From assembly GCA_947495035.1 (NCBI GenBank), contig CANLXI010000024.1:44190-108189 (forward strand): a stretch of 64,000 bases of DNA, written 5' to 3'. A program made the translations under genes and the position numbers. The notes beneath the pieces are model-generated. The model was given only the letters and a program-made list of their open reading frames with translations. It ran no database searches and was not told where the DNA came from. Shown piece by piece: positions 46,871 to 56,424 of the stretch. Numbering within the stretch: position 1 is the stretch's first letter; each line of letters begins with the position of its first letter. This DNA comes from an uncultured Granulosicoccus sp. Its GTDB lineage: Bacteria > Pseudomonadota > Gammaproteobacteria > Granulosicoccales > Granulosicoccaceae.

Positions 46871-47268
46871 ATTCGGTACTGGCTGTCCGACGCAAGTCGC
46901 GCAGGATAAGCCTGACCGCATTGATCGATGTTGTCTTCATATTGCTCATGTTCTTCATGTTGACATCGTCATTCAGTCGGTTCGGCTATTTCGAATTTCA
47001 GACTCAGGGAGCCGGTGGTGGTGGAACCGGTGATGCACAGGTGCTGCTGTTGCAGGCCGATGGTGAGTTGCTGGATCGATCCGTATCCCCAGCGCAGGTG
47101 ATGAGCGATGAACGATTGCTGGCACGGATGGATGCGTCTCGACCCCTGTCGCTACTGCCTGCAGGTGACGCCGATGTGCAGACCATGGTGCAGGCGATAG
47201 AACGCCTGAATCGGATTGGCCTTTCCCGCGTCACGCTTGGGCAAGTCCTGTCGGCCGAGGTGGACTGA
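46867..47268 (+). CDS. exbD: ExbD-family biopolymer transport protein, copy 1
   Basis: Proton-channel partner of ExbB, 133 residues, single helix near residues 14-36 containing the essential Asp (SLTALIDVVFILLMFFML), then a small periplasmic domain. GTG start overlaps the exbB stop. A second exbD lies five bases downstream; paired ExbD genes are known in Xanthomonas and other bacteria. Confidence 0.9.
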   Translation: MNSVLAVRRKSRRISLTALIDVVFILLMFFMLTSSFSRFGYFEFQTQGAGGGGTGDAQVLLLQADGELLDRSVSPAQVMSDERLLARMDASRPLSLLPAGDADVQTMVQAIERLNRIGLSRVTLGQVLSAEVD

Positions 47269-47273
47269 AAGCC

Positions 47274-47705
47274 GTGTCAGATTACCTGCAATCTCCGGAT
47301 CAGCTTCGATCGGTTTCTCGGCGCAAGTCGTCGAGCGACGAGAACATGATTCCGCTGATCAATATCGTTTTTCTGTTATTGATTTTCTTCATGGTCGCCG
47401 GGCAGATTCAGCCACAGGATGGCAGTGATATACGACCACCTGTGGCCGCGGACATGGAGGTCAATACGCCACCGGTGGTCGATGTGCAAATCAACCGTCA
47501 GAATGAAATTCAGTTGGATGGTGTGGCGATGAGCCTCAGTGATTTACAGCGTGCGCTGTCGGGTGAGCGATATGCGAACGCCGAACAGCTGTTGATCAAG
47601 GCTGATCGGGATGTCAAGGCTGCGGATCTGGGTGTCCTGCTCGATGGCCTGCGGCAATCGGGGATTGGCAGTATTCGCCTGCTGACTGAAAAATCCGGAA
47701 GCTGA
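47274..47705 (+). CDS. exbD: ExbD-family biopolymer transport protein, copy 2
   Basis: Second ExbD-like protein, 143 residues. The helix is ENMIPLINIVFLLLIFFMVAG; the usual essential Asp is replaced by Asn (PLINIV instead of PLIDVV). This suggests a structural or regulatory role beside copy 1, which keeps the Asp. GTG start, five bases after copy 1. Confidence 0.88.
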   Translation: MSDYLQSPDQLRSVSRRKSSSDENMIPLINIVFLLLIFFMVAGQIQPQDGSDIRPPVAADMEVNTPPVVDVQINRQNEIQLDGVAMSLSDLQRALSGERYANAEQLLIKADRDVKAADLGVLLDGLRQSGIGSIRLLTEKSGS

Positions 47706-47709
47706 TCTC

Positions 47710-48693
<984 letters not shown>

Positions 48694-48707
48694 GCAAGGA
48701 AAGAACG

Positions 48708-51134
48708 ATGAGTGATATAAACGCTGACCAGGGTCCGAGCCCCCGTGGGCAGCATGAGCAACGCAATTCAACTGTCAGAAAACCAGCTCGTCTGGCCTAT
48801 GGCAGTACCTCTGTGACAGGCGGAATTGCAAGACGTTCACTGGCCGTCGGGGTTTCTGCACTGATGTGTACCTCTCTGGCCATGGCGCAGAGCCAGAGTG
48901 TCGACAGTGAAGAAGACACGCTGGTGCTCGACAAGCTGGAACTCAAGGATCGCACCAGTGATACCAATCCCTATGCCGAGGATGGAGCTCCGTACAAGGC
49001 GAAGGTCTCCGGTGATTCACGTCATGTCAAGGATCTGGCCGATACCCCACAGACCATTCAGGTGCTGACGCAAACTCAGCTTCAGGAATCGGGCAAGACC
49101 GATCTGCGGGATCAGCTGGCCGCAGTACCAGGCATCACTCTGGGTACCGGTGAAAACGGTAACGCCTTCGGCGATCGCTACATCATCCGCGGTCATGAGG
49201 CACGTAGCGATGTCTTTGTTGACAGCCTGCATGATCCGGGCATGACGATTCGTGAAAGCTTTGCGGTGGAGCAGGTGGAAATCACCAAGGGGCCCAGCTC
49301 TACCTTTGCAGGTCGTGGCTCCACAGGGGGGGCCGTCAACAGCATTACCAAGCAGGCCAGTACCGACTACGACTTCACCAAACTGCAAGGCGGGATAGGA
49401 ACCGATTCCTACGGCCGTATAACCGTTGACTCCAATCAGCGCATCAATGATGAAGTTGCCGTCCGGGCGAATGTCCTGCTGGGAACCAGTGATGTACCCG
49501 ATCGAGAACCAGCCAGCAAGGATCGACAGGGTCTGGCACTGTCAGCCGGTTACGATACCGGGGACAGATTTTCGATGATGGCCGACTTCTATTACCTGAA
49601 TGCCGAGGACAAGCCGGACCTGGGTACCTACATCGAGCCGAACGGCGGCAAGCCCGTTGATGATCTGCCTGTCTATCTGCAGAATCAGGACTTTCTCGAA
49701 TCCACCGTCAAGGTCGGAACCTTGCGTGGGGCCTATGAGTTCACCGATTCTGTACGTGTGGAAAACGCCTTTCGATATGGCACAACCGATAACGGTTATG
49801 TGATGACAGGCGCGCGCGGAACCACACGTGATGAGTCCGATCCGGATGCACCCAGCGCGCCCACTGTCAGTCTGAGTACGCATCAGGGCTGGCAGGAGAT
49901 CGACTATTTCGCTGATCAGGTCAGCCTGTTCGTGGATGCCGATATCGGCAATCAGCTTCATCAGTTCGTGTTCGGCGCCGAGTTCAGCAAGACGGATGTG
50001 CTCAATGGTGTGTATCAGGTCAACAATACCGGAGACACCAATTGTGTGACATCAGGTCGAAACGGGGCTTCTCCGAGCTACTGTATTTACGATGCCAATG
50101 GCAACGTCGTGGACAATCTGAGCGATCTGATGGGACGGGAGATCACCCGAGGTGAATACGATTCCGACTTCAGTATCAGCACTTTCTCGTTGTCGGCCAT
50201 GGATACCATCGATTTCACCGATCGATTTACCGGGTTTTTCGGTGTTCGCATGGACAGCTTCGATTATACGAATACCCTGCGCAGCACCGACAACACCACG
50301 GGTGAAGTCACCCTGACGGACTACGAATACGATGATGTCCTGTGGAACGGGCATCTGGGCGTCGTATACAGGGTTGCCGAAGAGGGGAATGTGTATGCCA
50401 ACTACAGTACCTCTTCCAACATCAACGGCGGGGAATCCGATCTGGGCGGCAACTGCGGTTATGGTGGCTTGTGTGGCGACACCGATCAGGTAACCGAAAG
50501 TGAGCCCGAGACAACGCAGAACATCGAGCTGGGCACCAAGTGGGATCTGTTTGATGACAAGCTGCTTGCGACAGTGGCTGTATTTCAGATGACAAAGAGT
50601 GATGTCATGGAAAGTGTCGGGGATGACTACGAATCCCTGGGTACGCTCAATACCGGCAAGAACCGCGTTCGTGGCATCGAGTTTTCTCTGGCAGGCAATA
50701 TCACGGAGTCGCTCAGTGCTGCTGCCGGTGTGGCGATCATGGACTCTGAAGTACTGGCGTCGTATGACGAAGATTCGGTAGGCAAGGTGCTGAGCAATTT
50801 CTCTGACAACAGTGCCTATGCTCAGCTTCGCTACAAGGTCACGCCTTCCATTGCTGTGGGCGGTACGCTGACCTATTCCGATGGCATGTATGTGGGACAG
50901 CCAGATTCCGCGGCGGGCTTCAGCGCCGACACCGGTGCCTATTCCTACGAAATCCCGTCCTATACCGTGCTCGATCTGTTCTCCAGTTACGAATACAGCA
51001 AGCAGCTGTCCGTACGGCTGAACGTGGGCAATGTCACCGACAAGGACTATTACCTTGCCGGTTATCGCAGTGGTGCGTTTGCCTACAAGGGGGATGCGCT
51101 GAATGCACGCCTGAGTGTCAACTACGAATTCTGA
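48708..51134 (+). CDS. TonB-dependent catecholate-type siderophore receptor
   Basis: Outer-membrane receptor of 808 residues. The signal helix sits unusually far in (about 40-60) after a hydrophilic N-terminal extension; AAGGAAAG before the ATG supports this start. The plug includes DTPQTIQVLTQTQLQESGKTDLRDQLAAVPGITLGTGENG, then RGHEARSDVFVDSLHDPG and EITKGPSSTFAGRGSTGGAVN; the barrel ends in LNARLSVNYEF with the terminal Phe. Such features and the nearby piuC place it with Fiu/PiuA-type receptors for ferric catecholates. It is downstream of the exbB-tonB operon in the same direction. Confidence 0.88.
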   Translation: MSDINADQGPSPRGQHEQRNSTVRKPARLAYGSTSVTGGIARRSLAVGVSALMCTSLAMAQSQSVDSEEDTLVLDKLELKDRTSDTNPYAEDGAPYKAKVSGDSRHVKDLADTPQTIQVLTQTQLQESGKTDLRDQLAAVPGITLGTGENGNAFGDRYIIRGHEARSDVFVDSLHDPGMTIRESFAVEQVEITKGPSSTFAGRGSTGGAVNSITKQASTDYDFTKLQGGIGTDSYGRITVDSNQRINDEVAVRANVLLGTSDVPDREPASKDRQGLALSAGYDTGDRFSMMADFYYLNAEDKPDLGTYIEPNGGKPVDDLPVYLQNQDFLESTVKVGTLRGAYEFTDSVRVENAFRYGTTDNGYVMTGARGTTRDESDPDAPSAPTVSLSTHQGWQEIDYFADQVSLFVDADIGNQLHQFVFGAEFSKTDVLNGVYQVNNTGDTNCVTSGRNGASPSYCIYDANGNVVDNLSDLMGREITRGEYDSDFSISTFSLSAMDTIDFTDRFTGFFGVRMDSFDYTNTLRSTDNTTGEVTLTDYEYDDVLWNGHLGVVYRVAEEGNVYANYSTSSNINGGESDLGGNCGYGGLCGDTDQVTESEPETTQNIELGTKWDLFDDKLLATVAVFQMTKSDVMESVGDDYESLGTLNTGKNRVRGIEFSLAGNITESLSAAAGVAIMDSEVLASYDEDSVGKVLSNFSDNSAYAQLRYKVTPSIAVGGTLTYSDGMYVGQPDSAAGFSADTGAYSYEIPSYTVLDLFSSYEYSKQLSVRLNVGNVTDKDYYLAGYRSGAFAYKGDALNARLSVNYEF

Positions 51135-51138
51135 GTTG

Positions 51139-52251
51139 ATGCAACGAACTCCTGACAAGACGGAACGTTCGATTCCTCCGGGTACGGTGTGCCTGGAGGA
51201 CTATCAGCGTCATGCTAAGAAGATCCTGCCGCACGATGTGTATGAATATCTGGCCAGTGGCTGTGCTGATGAACGCACGCTGGCCAGAAACCGAGCAGCG
51301 TTCGATGAGTCCACCATACAGCCTCGCATACTGAGAGATTGTTCGAATGGCAATACCGAGTGTCGGGTGCTGGGTCAGAGATTTCGCCATCCCATCCTGC
51401 TGGGGCCGGTTGCCCATCAGGCGCTGGTGCACGAGGAGGCGGAACTGGCAACGGCTGAAGCGGCGTCATTGATGGAGGCCTGCATGGTGGCGAGCACATT
51501 GTCATCGGCGCCGATGGAGAGCATCGCTGCCAGACTGCCAAGCCACAAATGGTTTCAGTTGTATTTCCACAAGGACCGAGGGTTCACGCTGGAATTGCTC
51601 AGGCGTGCAGAGGCTGCCGGCTTCGAGGCCGTGGTGGTGACGGTCGACGCTCCTGTCAATGGTGCACGTAACCGCATTCAGCGTGCAGGCTTCAGCTTGC
51701 CCCCGGCGGTTGTCGAGGCAAACCTGGTCGATCAACCGGTCGTGGAGCAGCGTTCATTGAATTCAGGGCAGAGTGTCATTTTCCAGGGGCTGATGAGCGA
51801 AGCGCCCACTTGGCGGGACATCCAGTGGTTGCGCAATCAGACTTCGCTGCCGATTCTGATCAAGGGGGTCATGCACCCCGATGATGCGCTCGGTTGTGTG
51901 GAGCAGGGACTGCAAGGTGTGATCGTTTCCAATCACGGTGGACGCTGCCTGGATACGGTGCCAGCCAGCATCGAGGTCGTGGCTTCCATCCGAGCCGCAG
52001 TCGGGGAGGAATTTTCAGTATTGCTTGACGGTGGCATACGTCGCGGGACAGATGTCTTCAAGGCACTGGCATTGGGAGCCGATGCGGTTCTGTTGGGGCG
52101 TCCGCAGGTCTTTGCTCTTGCTGTTGCCGGAGCACTGGGCGTTGCACATATGATCAAGCTGCTGCGAGATGAGCTGGAAATCTGCATGGCACTGTCGGGA
52201 TGCCCTACACTGGATGCCATCGGACCGTCAGCGTTGACAGGTCACTATTGA
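51139..52251 (+). CDS. FMN-dependent alpha-hydroxy-acid oxidase
   Basis: Cytoplasmic flavoenzyme of the lactate/glycolate oxidase family, about 370 residues. FMN and catalytic elements are visible: YEYLASGCADERTLARN, FQLYFHKDR, VTVDAPVNGARNR, LIKGVMHPDDA, then SNHGGRCLD with the catalytic His, and DGGIRRGTDVFKALALGADAVLLGRP. It lies five bases after the receptor and 39 before piuC, so it is part of this iron transcript. Substrate unknown; ferric-siderophore-derived or intrinsic hydroxy acids are possible. Confidence 0.84.
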   Translation: MQRTPDKTERSIPPGTVCLEDYQRHAKKILPHDVYEYLASGCADERTLARNRAAFDESTIQPRILRDCSNGNTECRVLGQRFRHPILLGPVAHQALVHEEAELATAEAASLMEACMVASTLSSAPMESIAARLPSHKWFQLYFHKDRGFTLELLRRAEAAGFEAVVVTVDAPVNGARNRIQRAGFSLPPAVVEANLVDQPVVEQRSLNSGQSVIFQGLMSEAPTWRDIQWLRNQTSLPILIKGVMHPDDALGCVEQGLQGVIVSNHGGRCLDTVPASIEVVASIRAAVGEEFSVLLDGGIRRGTDVFKALALGADAVLLGRPQVFALAVAGALGVAHMIKLLRDELEICMALSGCPTLDAIGPSALTGHY

Positions 52252-52290
52252 TGCAGTCATGACACTCGTTACAGGCAGGGGAACGTTCAG

Positions 52291-52971
52291 GTGCTGTTAG
52301 TCATCGAAAAGGTATTCACTTGCGAAGAAGCGCTGGTTTTCGGTAAGCAGCTGGCAGACAGTAGCTGGGTGGATGGGAAGTTGTCGGCGGGTTCGCAGGC
52401 TGCCGGCGTCAAGACCAATCAGCATCTGGATGATCGCATCGATCTGGCACGTGGCATCGGCAACGTCATACTGGACAGGCTTCATGCTCATCCACAGTTC
52501 GTGTCCGCCGCCTTGCCCAGTCGCATCCTGCCGCCGAAATTCAACCGTTATACCGGAGGGGGCCAGTACGGTGCTCATGTCGACAGTGCCATCATGGGCA
52601 TGCCGGGAGGCGGGCAGATCCGCACGGACCTGTCAGCCACGCTGTTCCTGTCACAGCCTGAAGACTACGACGGTGGAGAGCTGGTGATCGACACGCGGTT
52701 CGGTACGCAGGAAGTGAAACTGGAAGCAGGGGATCTCGTGCTCTATCCGTCAACCAGCCTGCATTGCGTCAATCCTGTTCTGGCAGGTGCTCGAATCTGT
52801 TCGGTATTCTGGATCCAGAGTCTGATACGGGATAATCAGCAGCGCGAGATTCTGTACGATCTTGATCAGAGCGTGCAGTCGATTACCCTTGACAAGGGGT
52901 CGGAGGATGAAGACGTCAGTCGTTTGACCGGCATCTATCACAATCTGATGCGAAGCTGGGCGAGCACCTGA
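52291..52971 (+). CDS. piuC: PiuC/YbiX-family Fe(II)/2-oxoglutarate hydroxylase
   Basis: PKHD-type dioxygenase, 226 residues, regularly found beside Fiu/PiuA receptors. The metal triad is His96-x-Asp98 (AHVDSA) and His158 (SLHCV), and Arg168 binds 2-oxoglutarate. Its exact substrate in iron uptake is not settled in the family. GTG start with AGGGGAA upstream. Its last 56 nt overlap the convergent gene at 52916. Confidence 0.9.
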   Translation: MLLVIEKVFTCEEALVFGKQLADSSWVDGKLSAGSQAAGVKTNQHLDDRIDLARGIGNVILDRLHAHPQFVSAALPSRILPPKFNRYTGGGQYGAHVDSAIMGMPGGGQIRTDLSATLFLSQPEDYDGGELVIDTRFGTQEVKLEAGDLVLYPSTSLHCVNPVLAGARICSVFWIQSLIRDNQQREILYDLDQSVQSITLDKGSEDEDVSRLTGIYHNLMRSWAST

Positions 52972-54127
52972 GGCGCACGCCGCGGCTTCCGGCACTCATG
53001 AAGCTCAGCAATAGAATGATCCAGACTGACACTGCGCCGCCACCAGAGCGATTGCCAGCCATGCCGTCATCGATATCGGTGTCGGTCAGCTCGTTGCCAC
53101 CTGGCTCGACCGGTGTTTGCTGATTGTCCGGCTCTTCGCTATCAGGCGTTTCATTGTCGGTGTCATCCGCTGAATCCGTATCTGGCGCGGAATTGTCATT
53201 GTTGTCAGAGTCATCACTGATACTCAAGGACAGCGTGACCACATTGTCTTCCGGGTCCAGTTCATCCTGATCGGTAGTGATCGTGGCACGCAGCAGGGCA
53301 TTCGGTGAGGCGGCCAGTGCCTGCAGATCCAATGACGCCGTTCGGCTGTCGCCTGCGGCCAGTTCGCTCAGTTCGCAGATGATATCGTTGCCGTCTTCCA
53401 CACAAGCCGACATGTTCTCACTGGTCAATGCTATCTCGGCACGGGGGCGCGTCAGAGCCAATTGCGGACTGGTTGCCACAGCACTGCCTTCGCGGTTGCT
53501 GATCTCCAGGGTGACTGTGAACACGTCGCCGACTTGTACTTCGTTGGTGTCGATGGAGGCGTCGAGAGTCAGGTCAACTTCGTCGGAGGCTCCGGTTCCG
53601 GCATCGCCATTGTCCAATTCCAGTGTTGTCCAGCGCCCTCTGGCGAAGGCCGTGCCATCGCCTTCCGGAATCTTGCCATTGGTGTTGGCCAGGGACTCCA
53701 CCGCAATGGTGGCACCATGGGGGACCACGATATCCTCGAAGGTGTGTCGAATCGGCGTGTAGTCGATATCGACTTCCGGATTGATGGCAGTGCCTACCAG
53801 AACATCATTGACCAGAACACGATACTCTGCCTCGCCATCGAGCTCGGCCAGGGCAGTCAGAGTGATGTCGTAGAAATCGGATTCTCCTTCGTACTGCAAG
53901 GTTGCCCGAGCAAATCGGTTGCGAAAGTCCTCTCTGGCGGCATTGATGGCCAGTGATGCTCGTCTGGGTGCCTCCGAGTAATACGGAACCTCTCCGGCGT
54001 CGATGACGGGGAAGTCATTGACGGCTTCGAACAGGTGGATGTCTGCGTGAACGGTGGGGCTTCCCAGTGTGCTGGTGGCCCACAAGGCCATTACCGTTGC
54101 TTTGACAAGCGTGGATCGTACGATCAT
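52916..54127 (-). CDS. Secreted DUF11/CARDB-like protein with GlyGly-CTERM-like tail
   Basis: Protein of about 403 residues, family not fully recognised. It has a signal peptide (cleavage near VHA-DI), a beta-rich domain, and an Ig-like module with VDLTLDASIDTNEVQVGDVFTVTLEISN typical of DUF11/CARDB repeats. A Ser/Asp/Glu-rich low-complexity stretch follows, then SGGGAVSVWIILLLSFM and a basic stretch, resembling the GlyGly-CTERM signal cut by rhombosortase. The last 16 residues extend past the usual end and are antisense to piuC. Start ATG 54127; divergent from the heme receptor. Confidence 0.6.
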   Translation of the reverse strand: MIVRSTLVKATVMALWATSTLGSPTVHADIHLFEAVNDFPVIDAGEVPYYSEAPRRASLAINAAREDFRNRFARATLQYEGESDFYDITLTALAELDGEAEYRVLVNDVLVGTAINPEVDIDYTPIRHTFEDIVVPHGATIAVESLANTNGKIPEGDGTAFARGRWTTLELDNGDAGTGASDEVDLTLDASIDTNEVQVGDVFTVTLEISNREGSAVATSPQLALTRPRAEIALTSENMSACVEDGNDIICELSELAAGDSRTASLDLQALAASPNALLRATITTDQDELDPEDNVVTLSLSISDDSDNNDNSAPDTDSADDTDNETPDSEEPDNQQTPVEPGGNELTDTDIDDGMAGNRSGGGAVSVWIILLLSFMSAGSRGVRLRCSPSFASDCDRCRSND

Positions 54128-54232
54128 GAGCGTGAACGAGTCTTGTAGGGGCTGGTGCGGCAACGGCCATTGTCTGTGAGTGATCAAGCAAGCCAGGTGC
54201 CACTCGCCTGGACAAAATACGTGCATCTATTG

Positions 54233-54261
54233 TTGAGAAAAGTTCTCATTTGCATTACTAT
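54233..54261 (+). promoter_or_regulatory. Sigma-70 promoter of the heme-uptake operon
   Basis: TTGAGA (54233-54238) and TACTAT (54256-54261) with 17-nt spacing, about 110 nt before the receptor start. A Fur-like palindrome overlaps the -35. Confidence 0.65.
54234..54248. promoter_or_regulatory. Fur box, heme-operon promoter
   Basis: TGAGAAAAGTTCTCA is a perfect inverted repeat (six-base arms) and fits the TGAGAATNATTCTCA form of the 7-1-7 Fur site at 12 of 14 positions. A further ATTCTCAT half site follows at 54260. Confidence 0.7.
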
Positions 54262-54372
54262 TCTCATCAATCGTCGGCGCACTGGAATCTTTCACCCCTG
54301 TCGGCGATCAGCAGCCAGCAGATGTTTCGACGTCCGCCAGCCAGACAATCCACCAAATGTTCTGGATCGCTC

Positions 54373-56388
54373 ATGCTTGACCGGCGGCGAGTGCGACTGT
54401 GCGCCACGATTGCCGTGGTACTCGGCCCCTGCACTGTCCATTCGAATACCGATCCCATGGTGCTGGACACCATGGTGATCACTGGTACGCGTACTGAACG
54501 CAAACTGCTGGATGTTCCCGTGCGTACCGAAGTCATCAATCGCGAAGCGTTGGAAAGCAGTCACGCGCGAGATCTGTCAGAGGCCTTGCAACATCAACCG
54601 GGGCTGCTGCTGAAGGACATCCACGGCAAGAGTGGCAAGGAGGTCTGGCTGCAAGGCCTGGATTCCGACCGAGTGCTGATTCTGATCGATGGCAAACCGG
54701 TCAGTGCATCCAGCGGTTCCACGGTGGACCTGACCCAGATCGCCATTGCCGATGTCGATCGCATCGAAATCGTCAAGGGTGCTGTCTCGGCGCTGTATGG
54801 CAGTGCCGCAATGGGCGGCGTGATCAATGTCATCACTCGTCAGCCTGACGCCCCCTTGGCCTATCAGCTACAGCTGGACACAGGAAGTCATGGTGACAAG
54901 CGTCTGCCAGGCAACAGCTTGCTGGACCAGCGTCATGTCAGTGCAGGTTTCAGTGCGTCTCGAGCGCAATTCGATGGCTCTTTTTCACTCGATATCCGGG
55001 ATGCCGATGGGTTTGATCTGGATCCATCGAGCTACTCCTTTGGCGGGGACAGAGGCAGCAAGATCAACCTGGTGGGTACGCTGGGCATGAAGCTGGACGA
55101 ATACAGACGTCTCGAATACAGCTCCAGCTGGTACGAAGAGGATGTGAGCAGGGACTTCAGTACCTTTACACCGGGGCAGGGCGACATCCTCAAGCTCGAT
55201 GCCGAATATGCCACACGTTTCAACCAGACGCTCTCCTGGCGCAGCGAGCTTGCCGGAGGACGTTCGCTCAAGGCGTTTCTGATGAGTGAGCAATTCGAGG
55301 ATACGACCAGGCAGGATGTCGTGTCCACCTCACTGCTTGATCAGAAGCGCGAGGCGAACATCGAAACCTTCAAGGCAGAAGTACAGTTCGACATGCCCTT
55401 CGGCCAGAACCAGCAATGGACCATGGGCGCGGCATTGTTCGATTCCCGTCTGCAGCAGCAACAGGAAAGGGCTGAAGGCAGCCGGTTCCTGCAGATCGAT
55501 GAAATCGTTCCCGGTGCCGATCATCAGAATGGTGAGTTCTTTGTTCAGAACAGTGTCTTCGCAGGCGAACATTGGGAGTTCCTGCCCGGTTTGAGGTGGC
55601 AGCAGGACAGTGATTTCGGTTCTCATGTCGCACCCAAGATCAACGTCCTGTATGTCCCGCAGTTTCTGTCATCGCTCAATCCACGCTTGCGTTTTGGTCT
55701 GGGCAGTGGATACCGGGTACCTAACCTCAAGGAGCGTTACTTCCTGTTCGATCACAGTGCCAATGGTTACGTGGTGCTGGGTAACACCGAGCTGGAACCC
55801 GAAGAATCCGACAGCCTGCAGCTTGGCTTCGAAATGTCGGCCAGTCGAACCACGCGTGGAGAGATTGCCGTGTTCTACAACCGTTTTCGCAATCTGATCA
55901 CGACCAGTATCGATGCAGAAGCCAGTGCTGGGCAGCAGTTGCAGGTCTATCGCTACAGCAATGTCGATGCAGCCACGACTCGCGGGGTCGAGCTGAATCT
56001 GGCGCAGAGACTGAGTGATCGACTGTCTGTCGATGCTGCCTATACCTGGCTGCTTGCCACGGACTCCGCGACAGGGCTGGATCTGACCAGGCGTCCCGAA
56101 CACCAGGTCGATATTGCTCTCAACTGGACACTACCGGGTCTGCGCTCGACTGCCAGCCTGAAGGCTGCTTGGCAGAGCCATGAGTATGTTGACGCCGATA
56201 ACGAGATTCGCTCGCCGGGCTACGCCACCCTCGGACTGCGTTTCAACCAGCCTGTTGGTCGGCGGTTCAAGTGGTTTGCGGGCATCGACAATCTGCTCGA
56301 CGAACATCAGGACCCCGACAATGCAGGTCAGGATTTTCGCCCATCCGAGGGGCGTTACATCTATAGCGGCTTGCGTTATTCACTCTAG
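54373..56388 (+). CDS. TonB-dependent heme receptor
   Basis: Outer-membrane receptor of about 671 residues from ATG 54373. A short signal is followed by the TonB box region LDTMVITGTRTERKLLDVPVRTEVI, a plug, and a 22-strand barrel ending GLRYSL. The barrel segment NLKERYFLFDHSANGYVVLGNTELEPEES resembles heme/hemoglobin receptors (the YFxFDHSxxGYxVxGN pattern). The downstream HmuY-type lipoprotein, HugZ-like protein and HmuTUV genes support heme as cargo. The frame upstream to 54250 has no coding look. Confidence 0.85.
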   Translation: MLDRRRVRLCATIAVVLGPCTVHSNTDPMVLDTMVITGTRTERKLLDVPVRTEVINREALESSHARDLSEALQHQPGLLLKDIHGKSGKEVWLQGLDSDRVLILIDGKPVSASSGSTVDLTQIAIADVDRIEIVKGAVSALYGSAAMGGVINVITRQPDAPLAYQLQLDTGSHGDKRLPGNSLLDQRHVSAGFSASRAQFDGSFSLDIRDADGFDLDPSSYSFGGDRGSKINLVGTLGMKLDEYRRLEYSSSWYEEDVSRDFSTFTPGQGDILKLDAEYATRFNQTLSWRSELAGGRSLKAFLMSEQFEDTTRQDVVSTSLLDQKREANIETFKAEVQFDMPFGQNQQWTMGAALFDSRLQQQQERAEGSRFLQIDEIVPGADHQNGEFFVQNSVFAGEHWEFLPGLRWQQDSDFGSHVAPKINVLYVPQFLSSLNPRLRFGLGSGYRVPNLKERYFLFDHSANGYVVLGNTELEPEESDSLQLGFEMSASRTTRGEIAVFYNRFRNLITTSIDAEASAGQQLQVYRYSNVDAATTRGVELNLAQRLSDRLSVDAAYTWLLATDSATGLDLTRRPEHQVDIALNWTLPGLRSTASLKAAWQSHEYVDADNEIRSPGYATLGLRFNQPVGRRFKWFAGIDNLLDEHQDPDNAGQDFRPSEGRYIYSGLRYSL

Positions 56389-56424
56389 CAACAACTCATT
56401 CAACTCGATACGGGCACTGCCATC

